Below are positions 51,450 through 61,690 of a DNA stretch of 64,000 nucleotides, piece by piece. The DNA lies in NCBI RefSeq assembly GCF_000338275.1, contig NZ_ANMR01000012.1, positions 52,345-116,344 on the forward strand, read 5' to 3'. Source of the stretch: Staphylococcus xylosus NJ. Lineage in GTDB: Bacteria > Bacillota > Bacilli > Staphylococcales > Staphylococcaceae. Position 1 is the stretch's first letter; each line of letters opens with the position of its first letter. Below the pieces are notes generated by a model. It saw only the letters and a program-made list of their open reading frames with translations, had not been told where the DNA came from and did not search any database. Both the position numbers and the translations under genes were made by a program.

Positions 51450-52256
51450 TTATCTGCCCTCCTTAAATGCATCATTTAGTTTTTGATACATATTTGGATG
51501 GATTTGATTAACATAGTCTAAGCTCAAATCCTTATCTAAATCATTTTTTAAAGTAACATTTGCATTCTGTGTTGTTTGGCCATCTTTTAAATATAATAAA
51601 TTTTCACCTTTATGATTCACTATACTGCTATGTCCAAAGAAATGGTGTGGTTCGTTTATTCCATATTGATTAGCAATTGCTATTGGCAATTCATTTTCCA
51701 ATGCTCTGCTTGCTAAATATATATCTTGATAAAACTCATAAGGCGACATATTGGCCGTCGAAATCAAAATTATTTCTGAGCCTTTCAACTTCAATAATCG
51801 TGCTACCTCTGGAAATTCCAAATCATAGCATATCATGAGACCGACTTTACCAAATCTGGTATTTATAACTGGAAAATCGTTACCTTTATCAAAAATAAGT
51901 TGTTCATCCGCAAATAAATGTGTTTTACGATATTTTGCTATAATCCCTCTCGTAGCATCTATATAAGTAGTTGCTATATAGTATTTGTCTTTTTCAATTT
52001 CTGGAAATGAAATCACTGCATCAATATTATAATTTTTACAGGTTTTCACAATACTTGTTAAAAATTCACTACTGTCTGACATGGCTACTTTTTTTAATAA
52101 GTCACTATTTTGTATATAACCCGATATAGCTAATTCAGGAAAAAGTACTAAGTCTACATTCTTTTGGCTTTCATCTATCAATGTACGGCAAATATAATCT
52201 GTATTAATTTCAATTCTACCTAACATTGGTTCCATTTGTGCGATTGAAATCTTCAT
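51450..52256 (-). CDS. Carbon-nitrogen hydrolase (nitrilase superfamily amidase)
   Basis: 268 residues. Glu-Lys-Cys catalytic triad visible: Glu41 in FPELAISGY, Lys111 in KYRKTHLF, Cys143 in MICYDLEFPE. Hydrolyses a carbon-nitrogen bond, most likely an amide or N-carbamoyl compound. ATG 52256 follows AAAGGGG; upstream ATG codons in the longer frame lie within or before that site. First gene of a two-gene operon with an APC permease. Confidence 0.88.
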   Translation of the reverse strand: MKISIAQMEPMLGRIEINTDYICRTLIDESQKNVDLVLFPELAISGYIQNSDLLKKVAMSDSSEFLTSIVKTCKNYNIDAVISFPEIEKDKYYIATTYIDATRGIIAKYRKTHLFADEQLIFDKGNDFPVINTRFGKVGLMICYDLEFPEVARLLKLKGSEIILISTANMSPYEFYQDIYLASRALENELPIAIANQYGINEPHHFFGHSSIVNHKGENLLYLKDGQTTQNANVTLKNDLDKDLSLDYVNQIHPNMYQKLNDAFKEGR

Positions 52257-52525
52257 AAACATACCCCTTTGTTTACTCATTTATTAAATCTTTAGCTAGA
52301 ATGAATAACTACTATATTCAATTTTCTGAATTTTACTATAATTATTGGATGTTTAAAAGCACCAGTTTTTCTATTTTCATGGTACCAATATTTTAATTAT
52401 AATTTAATCTTATTGTCTAAATAAGCATTATATACTCTAAGCTATTAATTAATAAGAGTTCTCAATTATATTAATAAATTATCAATGGTATACTGTTCAT
52501 ATATTATAGAAAGAAGGTGCGTTTC

Positions 52526-52843
52526 ATGTATGTAGTTACGAACAGAATTGATGTAAAAAAAGGATTTGCTGAAAAAATGGCTCCAAAATTTACTCAGGGC
52601 GGGAAAATACAAGAACTAAACGGCTTTCATAAAGTAGAAGTTTGGTTAATTGATGATGAGGAAGATTACGATCAAATGTATATCAATACATGGTGGGAAA
52701 CTGAAAATGATTTTAAAGCATGGCTTCAAAGCGATGCTTTTAAGGAAGCTCATGAAGGAAAATCAAAATCTAGCAGTGAAGAATCACCTGTCTTAGGTAA
52801 TAAAGTTGTCAAAGCAAATGTAATATCAGTACTTAGTAATTAA
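52526..52843 (+). CDS. isdI: IsdG/IsdI-family heme-degrading monooxygenase
   Basis: 105 residues from ATG 52526. The catalytic residues of IsdI fall at identical numbers: Asn6, Trp66 and His76. Degrades heme to staphylobilin and releases iron in the cytoplasm. No isd surface or transport genes accompany it in this window, although the staphyloferrin A locus is 2 kb away. A half Fur-box (ATTATCA near 52479) is too weak to call. Whether this is the orthologue of IsdG or IsdI is uncertain. AAGAAGGTG upstream. Confidence 0.88.
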   Translation: MYVVTNRIDVKKGFAEKMAPKFTQGGKIQELNGFHKVEVWLIDDEEDYDQMYINTWWETENDFKAWLQSDAFKEAHEGKSKSSSEESPVLGNKVVKANVISVLSN

Positions 52844-52888
52844 TAATTATCATTCAACTGATTATAATTGTTATATCGTATAAATAAA

Positions 52889-52931
52889 AGGAAGCGCCAT
52901 GGACAAGTAAATGTCTATGACGCTTCTTTTT
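52889..52931 (+). terminator. Terminator after the heme oxygenase gene
   Basis: 14-base arms GAAGCGCCATGGAC (52891-52904) and GTCTATGACGCTTC (52913-52926) with mismatches, then TTTTT. Confidence 0.8.
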
Positions 52932-52989
52932 GCTTTCAACTAAGTAGAGTTTACTAGATTTTTAGATTTAATTTTCTACATCCTATATT

Positions 52990-54363
52990 TTAATTGAAAT
53001 ATAAGTGAGCCATTAACGCTATAATAGGTAACGCTATAATTGTTCTTATTAAGAATATGATAAAGAGTTTAAAGATACTTACTGGTATTTTAGAACCTAA
53101 GATTACTCCACCAACTTCTGATAAGTAAATCAATTGTGTAATGCTCAATGCACCAACAACAAATAATGTAATATCGTTACCAACACCTTCAATTAAAATT
53201 GATGGTAAGAACATATCGGCAAATCCAATTAATACTGTTTCTGATGCTTGAGCTGCTTCAGGTATTTGTAGCAATTCTAAATATGGAACGAATGGTTTCC
53301 CGATAATTGCAAATAATGGCGTATAGGTTGCTATAATGGTTGCAAGCGTACCTACACTCATCACTACCGGTAAAATTACAAACCACATATCTATCACAGT
53401 CTTAAAACCTGATTTGAAAAATGATTTAACTCCTGGTGCGTTGATACCTGTTTCAGTCGCCATATCAAAACCATGGCCCAGAGCAGTTTTATTATCAGGT
53501 AACTTTTCAGTTCTCATTTCTTCAGACACTTCTTTTGAGTATTCATCTTTAATAGATCTAAGCGGCCAAATTCTTGGCAATATAAATGCACATACTAAAC
53601 AAGAAATGATTACAGTTAAATAAAAATAGAAGAAATGATTTTGCATATGTACAGTTTCGGCAACAACAATGGCAAATGTTAGTGAAACAACACTAAACGT
53701 AGTAGCAATAACTGTCGCTTCTCTTCTAGAATAAAATCCTTCTTGATATTGTCTGCTAGTGATTAAAACCCCTACTGTTCCATCACCAATGAATGATGCT
53801 AGATTATCAACAGTTGACCGTCCAGGTAATGTAAATAAAGGTCTCATTATCGGTCTGAAGATTGGTCCTAATAATTCTAATAATCCGTATTCCATAAGTA
53901 ATGGTAAAAATAACGCTGCAAAGAAGAAGACAGTTACTAATGTAGGTAATAGACTTTCAAATACAAGTCCACCCGTGTCTTCGGAATAAATAACGCTAGT
54001 ACCTACTTTTAAATATGTCATCCAAACAAACACTACTGCTAATATTCTTAAAATCAACCAGACAAACTTTACATTAAATGCATTGTTCATTAGACCTTCT
54101 GGCTTAAATTTATTTTTCAATACTGTCGAACATAAAATAGATAAAATACCTGATATCGTAATGATTATTACAATAACCAATGGCATAGCATTTCCAATTA
54201 AATCTTTTAGTAATCCTGCTAAAAATGCAACAGGGAGTGTTGTTTGTTTTTCACCATCTTCTGTCACTGTAATTGGTACTAAGAATAAAATGATACCAAT
54301 TAATGACATGATAATGAATTTAAGCTGCCCACGTGTGCGCTGTGATTTATTATACTGAGTCAC
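52990..54363 (-). CDS. YjiH-like nucleoside-recognition/gate domain membrane protein
   Basis: 457 residues and about ten or eleven spans. SFIGDGTVGVLITSRQYQEG and ADMFLPSILIEGVG are typical of YjiH/Gate-domain proteins, related to nucleoside permease gate regions and SpmA/SpmB. Function unknown; transport is likely. GTG 54363 is taken because AAGGGG lies 8 bases upstream; a GTG at 54372 overlaps the site. Monocistronic. Confidence 0.8.
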   Translation of the reverse strand: MTQYNKSQRTRGQLKFIIMSLIGIILFLVPITVTEDGEKQTTLPVAFLAGLLKDLIGNAMPLVIVIIITISGILSILCSTVLKNKFKPEGLMNNAFNVKFVWLILRILAVVFVWMTYLKVGTSVIYSEDTGGLVFESLLPTLVTVFFFAALFLPLLMEYGLLELLGPIFRPIMRPLFTLPGRSTVDNLASFIGDGTVGVLITSRQYQEGFYSRREATVIATTFSVVSLTFAIVVAETVHMQNHFFYFYLTVIISCLVCAFILPRIWPLRSIKDEYSKEVSEEMRTEKLPDNKTALGHGFDMATETGINAPGVKSFFKSGFKTVIDMWFVILPVVMSVGTLATIIATYTPLFAIIGKPFVPYLELLQIPEAAQASETVLIGFADMFLPSILIEGVGNDITLFVVGALSITQLIYLSEVGGVILGSKIPVSIFKLFIIFLIRTIIALPIIALMAHLYFN

Positions 54364-54488
54364 TACATTCACCCCTTAGGTGTATTATTTGATATATACT
54401 TAAAAAAACAACACCAATAATTATAACGTATGATGTATAAATATGTAAATCTATAAATTGTGTCTATTTGTTGTTATTTTTGTATAAA

Positions 54489-54529
54489 AAAGTAGAGTTA
54501 ATCCTAATATTTAGAATTAACTCTACTTT
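54489..54529. terminator. Terminator of htsABC
   Basis: Perfect 14-bp arms (54489-54502 and 54516-54529) with A-rich and T-rich flanks, 30 bases beyond the htsC stop on the minus strand. Confidence 0.88.
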
Positions 54530-54560
54530 AAATGAAAGCGTTTACTTTTGCAATTTATTA

Positions 54561-55523
54561 TTAAATTTTTCTCAATAAGAATAAAAAATAAGGTACACCG
54601 ACGATTGCAACAACAACACCAACAGGAATATCGATAGGTGGATGTATTCCTCGCGCTAAACAATCACTTATTGATAATATTAACGCTCCTATCAATCCTG
54701 ACATAATAGTAATGTGTACGTGTTTATGTCCAACAATTCTTCTGGCTATATGTGGAGAGATAAGTCCTAAAAAGCTCAATCCGCCCACTACTGAAATAGA
54801 TGCACCTGCTAAAATAACAGCTAATAGTAACAATATCATTTTAATTTTTTTCACTTTTGTACCTAATGCAATTGCAATATCATCACCTAAAGTTAAAATA
54901 TCGAGCTGATGACAGTAATAAAAGATAATCGGTAACGCAACGATGAACCAAGGTAAAATAACCAAAACGTTCGACATACTATGGCCATACAAACTACCTG
55001 TTAACCACACTAATGCTGTATTGGCATCTTGTGGATTACGTATTAATAAATATTGCACTACCGCTGTACAAATTGCACCTATTGCTAAACCTATCAATGC
55101 TAACTTAGACCCTTTGACATTAAATTTTGCAATTAGTAATGTCAAAATCAAACTTACACATAAGGCACCCGCAAATGATCCAAACGGTAAAATGAAGAGA
55201 GGCGCAGAAGGGAATAGCATAATTATAGAGACTGCTGATAAACTTGCACCTTTAGTTATACCAATAACATCTGGCGAGGCAAGTGCATTTCTTACTACGC
55301 CTTGAATAAGTGCACCAGAAATCGCAAGGCTACTCCCAACAATAATTGCGAGAATCATCCTTGGTATACGGTATTCATTTAATATAAAGTTATCTTGTGC
55401 AAATAAACTTTTAACCGCTTCAACTGGATTAATCCAAACTGCTCCGATAGACAATGATGCAACTGCTGAGATTATAATTAATATTACAACGATACCATAA
55501 CGAAAAGTTAATCTCCCGATCAT
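54561..55523 (-). CDS. htsC: Ferric staphyloferrin A ABC permease HtsC
   Basis: 320 residues, FecCD family, about nine or ten spans. ISGALIQGVVRNALASPDVIGITKGA and the GLISPHIARRIVGHKH loop that couples to the ATPase are characteristic. Forms the heterodimeric permease with HtsB; the ATPase (FhuC in S. aureus) is encoded elsewhere. The ATG overlaps the htsB stop by 4 bases. HtsC was first described as heme transport subunit, but the locus now fits staphyloferrin A. Confidence 0.9.
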   Translation of the reverse strand: MIGRLTFRYGIVVILIIISAVASLSIGAVWINPVEAVKSLFAQDNFILNEYRIPRMILAIIVGSSLAISGALIQGVVRNALASPDVIGITKGASLSAVSIIMLFPSAPLFILPFGSFAGALCVSLILTLLIAKFNVKGSKLALIGLAIGAICTAVVQYLLIRNPQDANTALVWLTGSLYGHSMSNVLVILPWFIVALPIIFYYCHQLDILTLGDDIAIALGTKVKKIKMILLLLAVILAGASISVVGGLSFLGLISPHIARRIVGHKHVHITIMSGLIGALILSISDCLARGIHPPIDIPVGVVVAIVGVPYFLFLLRKI

Positions 55524-56554
55524 AGTCTATCAACTCCTCTAACTGTAATAAATAGAAAGTATACCGCTCCTACAAATGAGGTAACAATTCCTACAGGCGA
55601 TTCAAACGGAAATGCTATTAAACGGCTTAAGACATCAGATAACAATAATAAATCTGCACCGATAATCATCGTCAACGGTACCATTAGCCTGTAATCTGTT
55701 CGAATATAATGTTTTACAATATGTGGCACAATTAGTCCTACAAAACCAATTGGTCCTGCTATTGAAACGGATGCACCTGCTAAAACAATGACAAGTAGTC
55801 CAACAGTAATTCGTACAACTTTGACATTTTGCCCTAGCGATGTTGCTAAATCTTCACCTAATTCCATAATAGTTAATTGCTTAGATATAAAAATTGCTCC
55901 AATGAAAGCCATTACTATCCAAGGAAATACACCAATGACTTGCGGCCATTGAATACTTGATAAAGAACCTACTAACCAAAACATTACAGTTGAAGTTGCA
56001 TCTTCGTTTAGCAATATAATTCCTTGGGTCATACTAGAAAAGAATAAATGAATAGCCATACCGGCTAATGCTAGCTTTATAGGAGTCATTCCTTTAGTCG
56101 AACCTGATAGTGTATACACTGTCAATCCGCCGATAAATGCACCAATAAAAGCTAATATCGTTGAATACACAGTTAAAGCTGGTACAATCATTGAAATAAA
56201 TACAATTACAAATGAAGCTCCTGAGTTAACACCAAATATTTGTGGTGATGCCAAAGGATTACGCGTCATCGCTTGCATTAGCAAACCCGAAACGCCAAGT
56301 GCGGCCCCTATTAAAAGGCCAGCAAACATTCTTGGCATACGGACGTTATGTATCAAAAATGTCTCTTTTGTATCAATATGTTTTACACTGTAATCTATAA
56401 AATCTTGAAAAGTAATTTGTGAAGCTCCAACACTAAGATTGAAGTATATAATGACAAAAAGCGCACATACACTCACAATAAATGTGAGTGCAGTACGTTT
56501 TTGAGTTTTCTTTTCATTTGATTTAGTTGGGTTAACGCTATGCGATTTAATCAT
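55520..56554 (-). CDS. htsB: Ferric staphyloferrin A ABC permease HtsB
   Basis: 344 residues, FecCD family. Cytoplasmic basic N-terminus then about nine spans; GLLMQAMTRNPLASPQIFGVNSGA and GFVGLIVPHIVKHYIRTDYR match the family. Starts 11 bases after htsA with AGGAT as ribosome-binding site. Partner of HtsC. Confidence 0.9.
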   Translation of the reverse strand: MIKSHSVNPTKSNEKKTQKRTALTFIVSVCALFVIIYFNLSVGASQITFQDFIDYSVKHIDTKETFLIHNVRMPRMFAGLLIGAALGVSGLLMQAMTRNPLASPQIFGVNSGASFVIVFISMIVPALTVYSTILAFIGAFIGGLTVYTLSGSTKGMTPIKLALAGMAIHLFFSSMTQGIILLNEDATSTVMFWLVGSLSSIQWPQVIGVFPWIVMAFIGAIFISKQLTIMELGEDLATSLGQNVKVVRITVGLLVIVLAGASVSIAGPIGFVGLIVPHIVKHYIRTDYRLMVPLTMIIGADLLLLSDVLSRLIAFPFESPVGIVTSFVGAVYFLFITVRGVDRL

Positions 56555-56565
56555 TACCGTTCATC

Positions 56566-57576
56566 CTACTTTTGTTGTGAGTCTTTTTGCTCATTTTTAG
56601 AAATTTCAGCAAGTTGTTTTGCAATTTCTTCGGAAGATATAATACCTCTTGCACGTGCCCATGTATTTCTATCCACTACAGATACGCGATTATTTTTAAC
56701 CGCATCTAAATCTTGCCAAACTGGATCCTCTTCTTGTTTTTTAAGGTTTGGATCATTTTCACCTTTATCAGCCATAATAAACATACGACCAGGGTTAATA
56801 TCAGAAAGTACTTCTGGATTTAATTGTAAGTAAGGCCCTTTTAGATATTTAGATAAGTTATCAGTTTTCGTTTTATTTAACGCATTATCAAAACCTAACT
56901 CTTTTAAAAGCTCTCCAACATATGTATTTTCAGGATGTGCTAATAGGCCAGATTTTGCAACTACTGATGCTAATACAGGTTGTGATTTATCCATTGTAAT
57001 TTCTTTACTGTACTTATCCATTAGCTCATTATGCTCTTTTAATCTATCTTTACCTTTATCTTCTTTACCTATTGCTTTTGCAATTGTTTTAAATGCTTCT
57101 AAGTTGTCTTTATAATCACTATCAAAGCTAGGAAGCATAATTGTTGGTGCAATTTTTTCTAAATCTTTTTGGATGCCTTTATGTCTATTGCTGTCTGCGA
57201 TAATAACATCTGGTTTTTGGTTACTTATTTCTTCTAAGTTAGGTTGCTTACGTGCACCTACTGATTTATAATCCCCAATTTTTTCGCGAATAGGTTTAAG
57301 GATTCTATCTTTTTTACCATCATCTGCAACGCCGACTGGCTTAACATCTAATGCTGCAAGTGCATCGACAAATGAGAATTCTAATGCTACAACACGTTTA
57401 GGGTCTTTAGCAATTTTTGTCGTACCTCCATCATGCTTAATTGTTACACCATCTTTGTCGTCATTGCCTTTACTGGATTTGTCAGAACCTTTATCGCTGA
57501 CGCTGCCACAAGCAGACAACATTACTACGGTTAAAGTTAAAAACAGGATAGCCATAATTTTATAACTATGTTTCAT
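56566..57576 (-). CDS. htsA: Staphyloferrin A receptor lipoprotein HtsA
   Basis: 336 residues. Lipoprotein signal with lipobox LSAC and Cys23. Substrate-binding protein of the FecB/BtuF type. The C-terminal RNTWARARG reproduces the spacing of Arg299, Arg304 and Arg306 that bind the citrate groups in S. aureus HtsA. ATG 57576 fits AAGGAG 8 bases upstream. A -35/-10 promoter with a Fur box in its spacer lies just upstream. Confidence 0.92.
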   Translation of the reverse strand: MKHSYKIMAILFLTLTVVMLSACGSVSDKGSDKSSKGNDDKDGVTIKHDGGTTKIAKDPKRVVALEFSFVDALAALDVKPVGVADDGKKDRILKPIREKIGDYKSVGARKQPNLEEISNQKPDVIIADSNRHKGIQKDLEKIAPTIMLPSFDSDYKDNLEAFKTIAKAIGKEDKGKDRLKEHNELMDKYSKEITMDKSQPVLASVVAKSGLLAHPENTYVGELLKELGFDNALNKTKTDNLSKYLKGPYLQLNPEVLSDINPGRMFIMADKGENDPNLKKQEEDPVWQDLDAVKNNRVSVVDRNTWARARGIISSEEIAKQLAEISKNEQKDSQQK

Positions 57577-57591
57577 CGTTTTCACTCCTTA

Positions 57592-57613
57592 GAATATGTA
57601 TAATTACATATTC
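57592..57613. promoter_or_regulatory. Perfect dyad in htsA 5' region
   Basis: GAATATGTA TAAT TACATATTC, 9-bp arms, between the predicted transcription start and the ribosome-binding site. Possible second operator or mRNA hairpin. Confidence 0.4.
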
Positions 57614-57614
57614 A

Positions 57615-57643
57615 ATTTTATTGATAATGATTATCGGTGTCAA
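57615..57643 (-). promoter_or_regulatory. htsA promoter with Fur box
   Basis: Minus strand TTGACA, 17-base spacer, TAAAAT. The spacer contains GATAATCATTATC, a Fur box core (plus strand 57623-57635). Confidence 0.8.
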
Positions 57644-57671
57644 CAAAAACTTTTAAAACATTTAATAAAGT

Positions 57672-58733
57672 TTAAATGCGATTGGATTTTTGAATATTAA
57701 AGTTGTGGCATAATTTTTCAATAACGTTATCTTGAATATAATTTTTATCTAAGTTTGTCATATACATACTTTGTGCCAACGCCTTATACCCTAAACTAAA
57801 TTGTATTTTATCCCCAATTTGGTAATGGTCTTGGTTTAACAAATCAATCATTACATGATCGCTAGTTGCCCCGATTACTTTAACATGATGGTGATGTGGT
57901 TTAATGTCTTCGATAAATGTATCTAAGTTGCCAATATCAACGATTGCTTGTAAATATTGCTGACTTGATGAAATATCAATACGTGGTTTAATTTCAACTA
58001 TCTCCGCTTCTAAAATGATAGCGTCTTGATACAAAGAGGCTATCGGTTGATTAGTTGTTGTTTCAACACCTCTAAAAAGCGTTTCTCCTACACGTAACTC
58101 ATTAATCTTCCCCATATCTTGATATAGCATTTGTGATATCATACTGGAATTGCCACCTGAGATTATTTTAAATCTTATATGCGTTTCTAATTCAACTGAT
58201 TCTACGAATTGATTAATAAGTGATACATCTTCTTCAGTTGGAATAATTGATTGAAAGCACATAAAATTAAATGCTAATCCAACAACACTTACATGGTGCA
58301 TCGAAAGTATTTCATTAATATAATCTACAACATCATATGTGAGTATGCCTTCTCTTGAATCCTTCCAATCAACCATAAGTAATATGTGATGTTTTACCTG
58401 GTGCTTTTGGGCAATTTCATTTAATCTGCGGATTGTCGCTATTTCTGTCTGTATACTTATATCGCTATATCTAACAACATCTTCCAGTTCATGTTGACTA
58501 GCCGTTCTAATCATCATATAAGATAAATTCTGATCATTACTTTTGTTAATATTGTCAATACGTGCATCAGCAAAATGCGTTATACCGATTTTTTTTAACG
58601 TTTCAACAATTTTTCTATCGCCACCTACGCATTTAATAACTGGTGTAAATTGCATATGATTCTGTTGAAAAATAGACAATAATACTTGTGCATTATATTT
58701 TATTTTGGACAAATTTATCTTTATTTCAGCCAT
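57672..58733 (-). CDS. sfaC: SfaC, PLP-dependent racemase of staphyloferrin A synthesis
   Basis: 353 residues, alanine-racemase-like fold type III. The PLP lysine is Lys34 in VIKCVGGDR, which differs from the usual AYGHG sequence of alanine racemase and fits ornithine-racemase-like members. It is expected to supply D-ornithine. Starts 3 bases after sfaB. Confidence 0.88.
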   Translation of the reverse strand: MAEIKINLSKIKYNAQVLLSIFQQNHMQFTPVIKCVGGDRKIVETLKKIGITHFADARIDNINKSNDQNLSYMMIRTASQHELEDVVRYSDISIQTEIATIRRLNEIAQKHQVKHHILLMVDWKDSREGILTYDVVDYINEILSMHHVSVVGLAFNFMCFQSIIPTEEDVSLINQFVESVELETHIRFKIISGGNSSMISQMLYQDMGKINELRVGETLFRGVETTTNQPIASLYQDAIILEAEIVEIKPRIDISSSQQYLQAIVDIGNLDTFIEDIKPHHHHVKVIGATSDHVMIDLLNQDHYQIGDKIQFSLGYKALAQSMYMTNLDKNYIQDNVIEKLCHNFNIQKSNRI

Positions 58734-58736
58734 CTA

Positions 58737-60494
58737 TTACACCTCTTTATATATAGGATTCCTCAAATCAATGGTCACATATTGTTTTACTTTACTTTCC
58801 ATTCTCATGCGTAAGAGCGCTTTTACTGTTATCGTTTCACCGAACAATGCTTGTTTCAACTTATTAGCATGTGGTTTATTTAGATCGATTGCGTCCTCAA
58901 CTATTTCACCTACTAATTCAAATAATTCGGAAGCTTTTACAAATTCATATTCTGCAAAATGATGAATAAGTTCTGCAATTTGATTTTGAATAACTGCATG
59001 TTGAAATTTAGCTATGACCGCTTCAATATTTTCTGCAATTAAACTCGTGTTAGTAACATCAATATTAGGAATTTTATGTTTTAATGTTGTTAGATCTATT
59101 CTTGACCCACCTAAATCTCTAACGATAAACTTCATTTGATAATTCGGCCCTAGATTCACGATTGTATTTTGCATGTGCGCTTCCAAAGCAATACCATAAT
59201 CTTGAATATAAGCAATTAATGGGTCGATTAATGCTTTACTATAGTGCAATAGAAATTGCTTAATCGCATCTGCCGTTAAACCATCATTTACCCAATTGAT
59301 ATAGCTATCTACGGTTACTTGGTTATCGACAGGATTTTTATTAACTAAACTTGCAGTTACTATAGTTGTGCCATTATCTGAAATATAAGGTTGATGTCGT
59401 ACTATACAAGCCAAATGCTTTGCATCATCTGGTTCAGTTTTAGCATGTATACCAAATGGTTCCATAGCAACTTGTAACTGTGGATAGATTGCTAACATGT
59501 CTTGTAATTCATAGCTCAATTTAGGTCCATCTACCGTTGTTACGCTCGACACAGTTCTTATAGCACTTGTTGCTTGTATATTGACTGGTAATTTAATATG
59601 AAACGGCTTGTGAACAAGTTGCATAGTTCTAAATGATAAGGTCGCTTTAGACTCAACCTCAAAGGGTGTAGGTAGTAATCGTTTTTTTAATATCCAGTCT
59701 GCAAATTTGTGAACAATAACATTTTCATATTGCCAAGGATGTACAAGTACAACACTATAATCTTTCAACTCTAAATCATGCGGTGCTAAAAATCCTTTCA
59801 ATTTGTAACGATATTCTGGAATAACTTCATCTATCATATAGTTTGCATCATCTTCCATAGAAGTAATTACACAATTATCTTTATGGATGAGCATAACTTT
59901 TAATGGAATAATCTTTTCAAACTCTGGCGCATATTTTCTTACCTCATCAGGTGTTAATGGAAGCTTAGTCTTAGATAATGGGTGTGTAGGATGCCCTTCA
60001 ATAACAAGGCTTTCAGAATAATTCAAATCATTTATTTGCTTTGATCCAACCATATGCTGTAGCCATGAAAAGAAGTTTATTGTTTCAGGCATTCTTGAAA
60101 ATTTTAGCGTTGCATGTATCAACGACTTTCTATGTTGAAAATGTTCATAAGTCAGTGCGAAACCTTCCCTACTAGAAATCAATTCATCTGTTAATCGCTG
60201 ACTAATAGGCATATTGAAATGTACTTCTAGCACTTCTAATAGTTGTTCTAAAGTCTCAATCGTTACTTGTGCCTTACCCTTGATATAGAAAATCACACCA
60301 TAAAATTCATAACGTTCCATAGCACTTTTTCTAACTTTGTTTAATTGCAACACTTGGCCTTGATATTGTATTTCAACACAGTGATCAAACTCATTAAATA
60401 GCATACCTTGTGGAAATATTTGCTCTTTAATAATTGCGTTAAAAATACGATACTGCACATTTCTATCTGCCAACTGCCATGTTTCATGCATCAT
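58737..60494 (-). CDS. sfaB: SfaB, NIS synthetase of staphyloferrin A
   Basis: 585 residues, IucA/IucC family. VIEGHPTHPLSKTKL, LVHPWQYENV, ALEAHMQNTIVN and RDLGGSRIDL are the conserved NIS motifs. In S. aureus SfaB joins the second citrate to citryl-D-ornithine. ATG overlaps the sfaA stop by 4 bases; GGAGG lies in the end of sfaA. Confidence 0.92.
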   Translation of the reverse strand: MMHETWQLADRNVQYRIFNAIIKEQIFPQGMLFNEFDHCVEIQYQGQVLQLNKVRKSAMERYEFYGVIFYIKGKAQVTIETLEQLLEVLEVHFNMPISQRLTDELISSREGFALTYEHFQHRKSLIHATLKFSRMPETINFFSWLQHMVGSKQINDLNYSESLVIEGHPTHPLSKTKLPLTPDEVRKYAPEFEKIIPLKVMLIHKDNCVITSMEDDANYMIDEVIPEYRYKLKGFLAPHDLELKDYSVVLVHPWQYENVIVHKFADWILKKRLLPTPFEVESKATLSFRTMQLVHKPFHIKLPVNIQATSAIRTVSSVTTVDGPKLSYELQDMLAIYPQLQVAMEPFGIHAKTEPDDAKHLACIVRHQPYISDNGTTIVTASLVNKNPVDNQVTVDSYINWVNDGLTADAIKQFLLHYSKALIDPLIAYIQDYGIALEAHMQNTIVNLGPNYQMKFIVRDLGGSRIDLTTLKHKIPNIDVTNTSLIAENIEAVIAKFQHAVIQNQIAELIHHFAEYEFVKASELFELVGEIVEDAIDLNKPHANKLKQALFGETITVKALLRMRMESKVKQYVTIDLRNPIYKEV

Positions 60495-61669
60495 ACAATA
60501 CTGCCTCCATTTTTTCTTTGCCTTCTAGAAATTACACTGAATAACAATGCAATGACAAATGTACTCATTCCCATAATAATAAAAGTTTCAATAATACCAA
60601 TAAGTTCTGCTAAGAAACTCATCAACATGGCTCCTAAGGGGATCATACCTCTATCCATCATAATGACACTAAGTATTTTCCCTCTATGTTCAGGTTCTAC
60701 TCTATGTTGAAAGTATATTCTATTTGTAGTTCTTGCCCATTGGCTGAACAGACCAATAAAGAATAATGACATAAATAATAAATAGGTATTACTACTAATC
60801 GTACACAATAGTGATACGCCAAAAAATACAGAGCTTATGTAATACATTTTGACCATAGATACTTTTTCTAAAATATTAGGTAAAACTATTGTTGCTAAAA
60901 TACCGCCTATTGCACAACAGGTCATAGCACTACCAAATATCGTTACTTGATTAGGGAATGTCTTGTCTGTTAGTACTGGCAAAAGTGTAGTATAAGTAAA
61001 GCCAGTTGCCATAATAAGTAACGATGTCACAAATATTCTGGCTCCTACTTGATTATCTTTAAAGTAATTAATTACGTACTTAAAACTCACTTCAGGGTTT
61101 GCCTTTGGTAATACGTTATGACTAAATGATAACGGTAAACAAAGTATTAACGCTATGAAATAACATAGCGCTTGTATCCCAAAACTAATTTGCGCATTAT
61201 AAGCAGCCATAATAAAACCAGCTATCGCAGGTCCAATCGAACGACATATATTTATAATAAATGAGTGATACGATACTGTTTGTGTTGTAGTTAATCGTTG
61301 TGTTAAATCTGGTAATACTGCTTGACGTACTGGTGTTTCTATTGCACTCATAATGCCACGACCTAGAGAATATAACAAAAATACAATTATCGGTAATTGT
61401 GGATTTTGAAATGTTAAGATACATAGTATCATTGTTAATAAAAATGAGGAGGTCATTGTTAATCTTAATAATTTTCCTCTATCACATCTATCAGCTAAAC
61501 TTCCAGCCCATACACTTATGAGTAAAATAGGTACGAGTCGGAAAAAATTAATTAGTCCTAGATAAATTGCGTTATGATATAGTGTAAATGCATACCAATT
61601 TAGCGTGATTTGTCCAATCCAATTCCCTAAGAACAGTAGGAATGAACTAGGAAAAAAATACTTTGCCAT
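60491..61669 (-). CDS. sfaA: SfaA, MFS exporter of staphyloferrin A
   Basis: 392 residues, twelve spans, MFS fold with GSLADRCDRGKLLRLT as motif A. Exports the siderophore. ATG 61669 follows AGGAGG; the longer frame from TTG 61690 begins before that site. First gene of the leftward sfaABC unit, divergent from sfaD with a shared Fur-controlled region. Confidence 0.9.
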   Translation of the reverse strand: MAKYFFPSSFLLFLGNWIGQITLNWYAFTLYHNAIYLGLINFFRLVPILLISVWAGSLADRCDRGKLLRLTMTSSFLLTMILCILTFQNPQLPIIVFLLYSLGRGIMSAIETPVRQAVLPDLTQRLTTTQTVSYHSFIINICRSIGPAIAGFIMAAYNAQISFGIQALCYFIALILCLPLSFSHNVLPKANPEVSFKYVINYFKDNQVGARIFVTSLLIMATGFTYTTLLPVLTDKTFPNQVTIFGSAMTCCAIGGILATIVLPNILEKVSMVKMYYISSVFFGVSLLCTISSNTYLLFMSLFFIGLFSQWARTTNRIYFQHRVEPEHRGKILSVIMMDRGMIPLGAMLMSFLAELIGIIETFIIMGMSTFVIALLFSVISRRQRKNGGSIV

Positions 61670-61690
61670 AAAATTCCTCCTGTTTTTCAA

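Noticed and set aside
52470..52486. Possible Fur box upstream of the heme oxygenase gene
   Set aside because: Only one half-site (ATTATCA) matches; the other arm does not.
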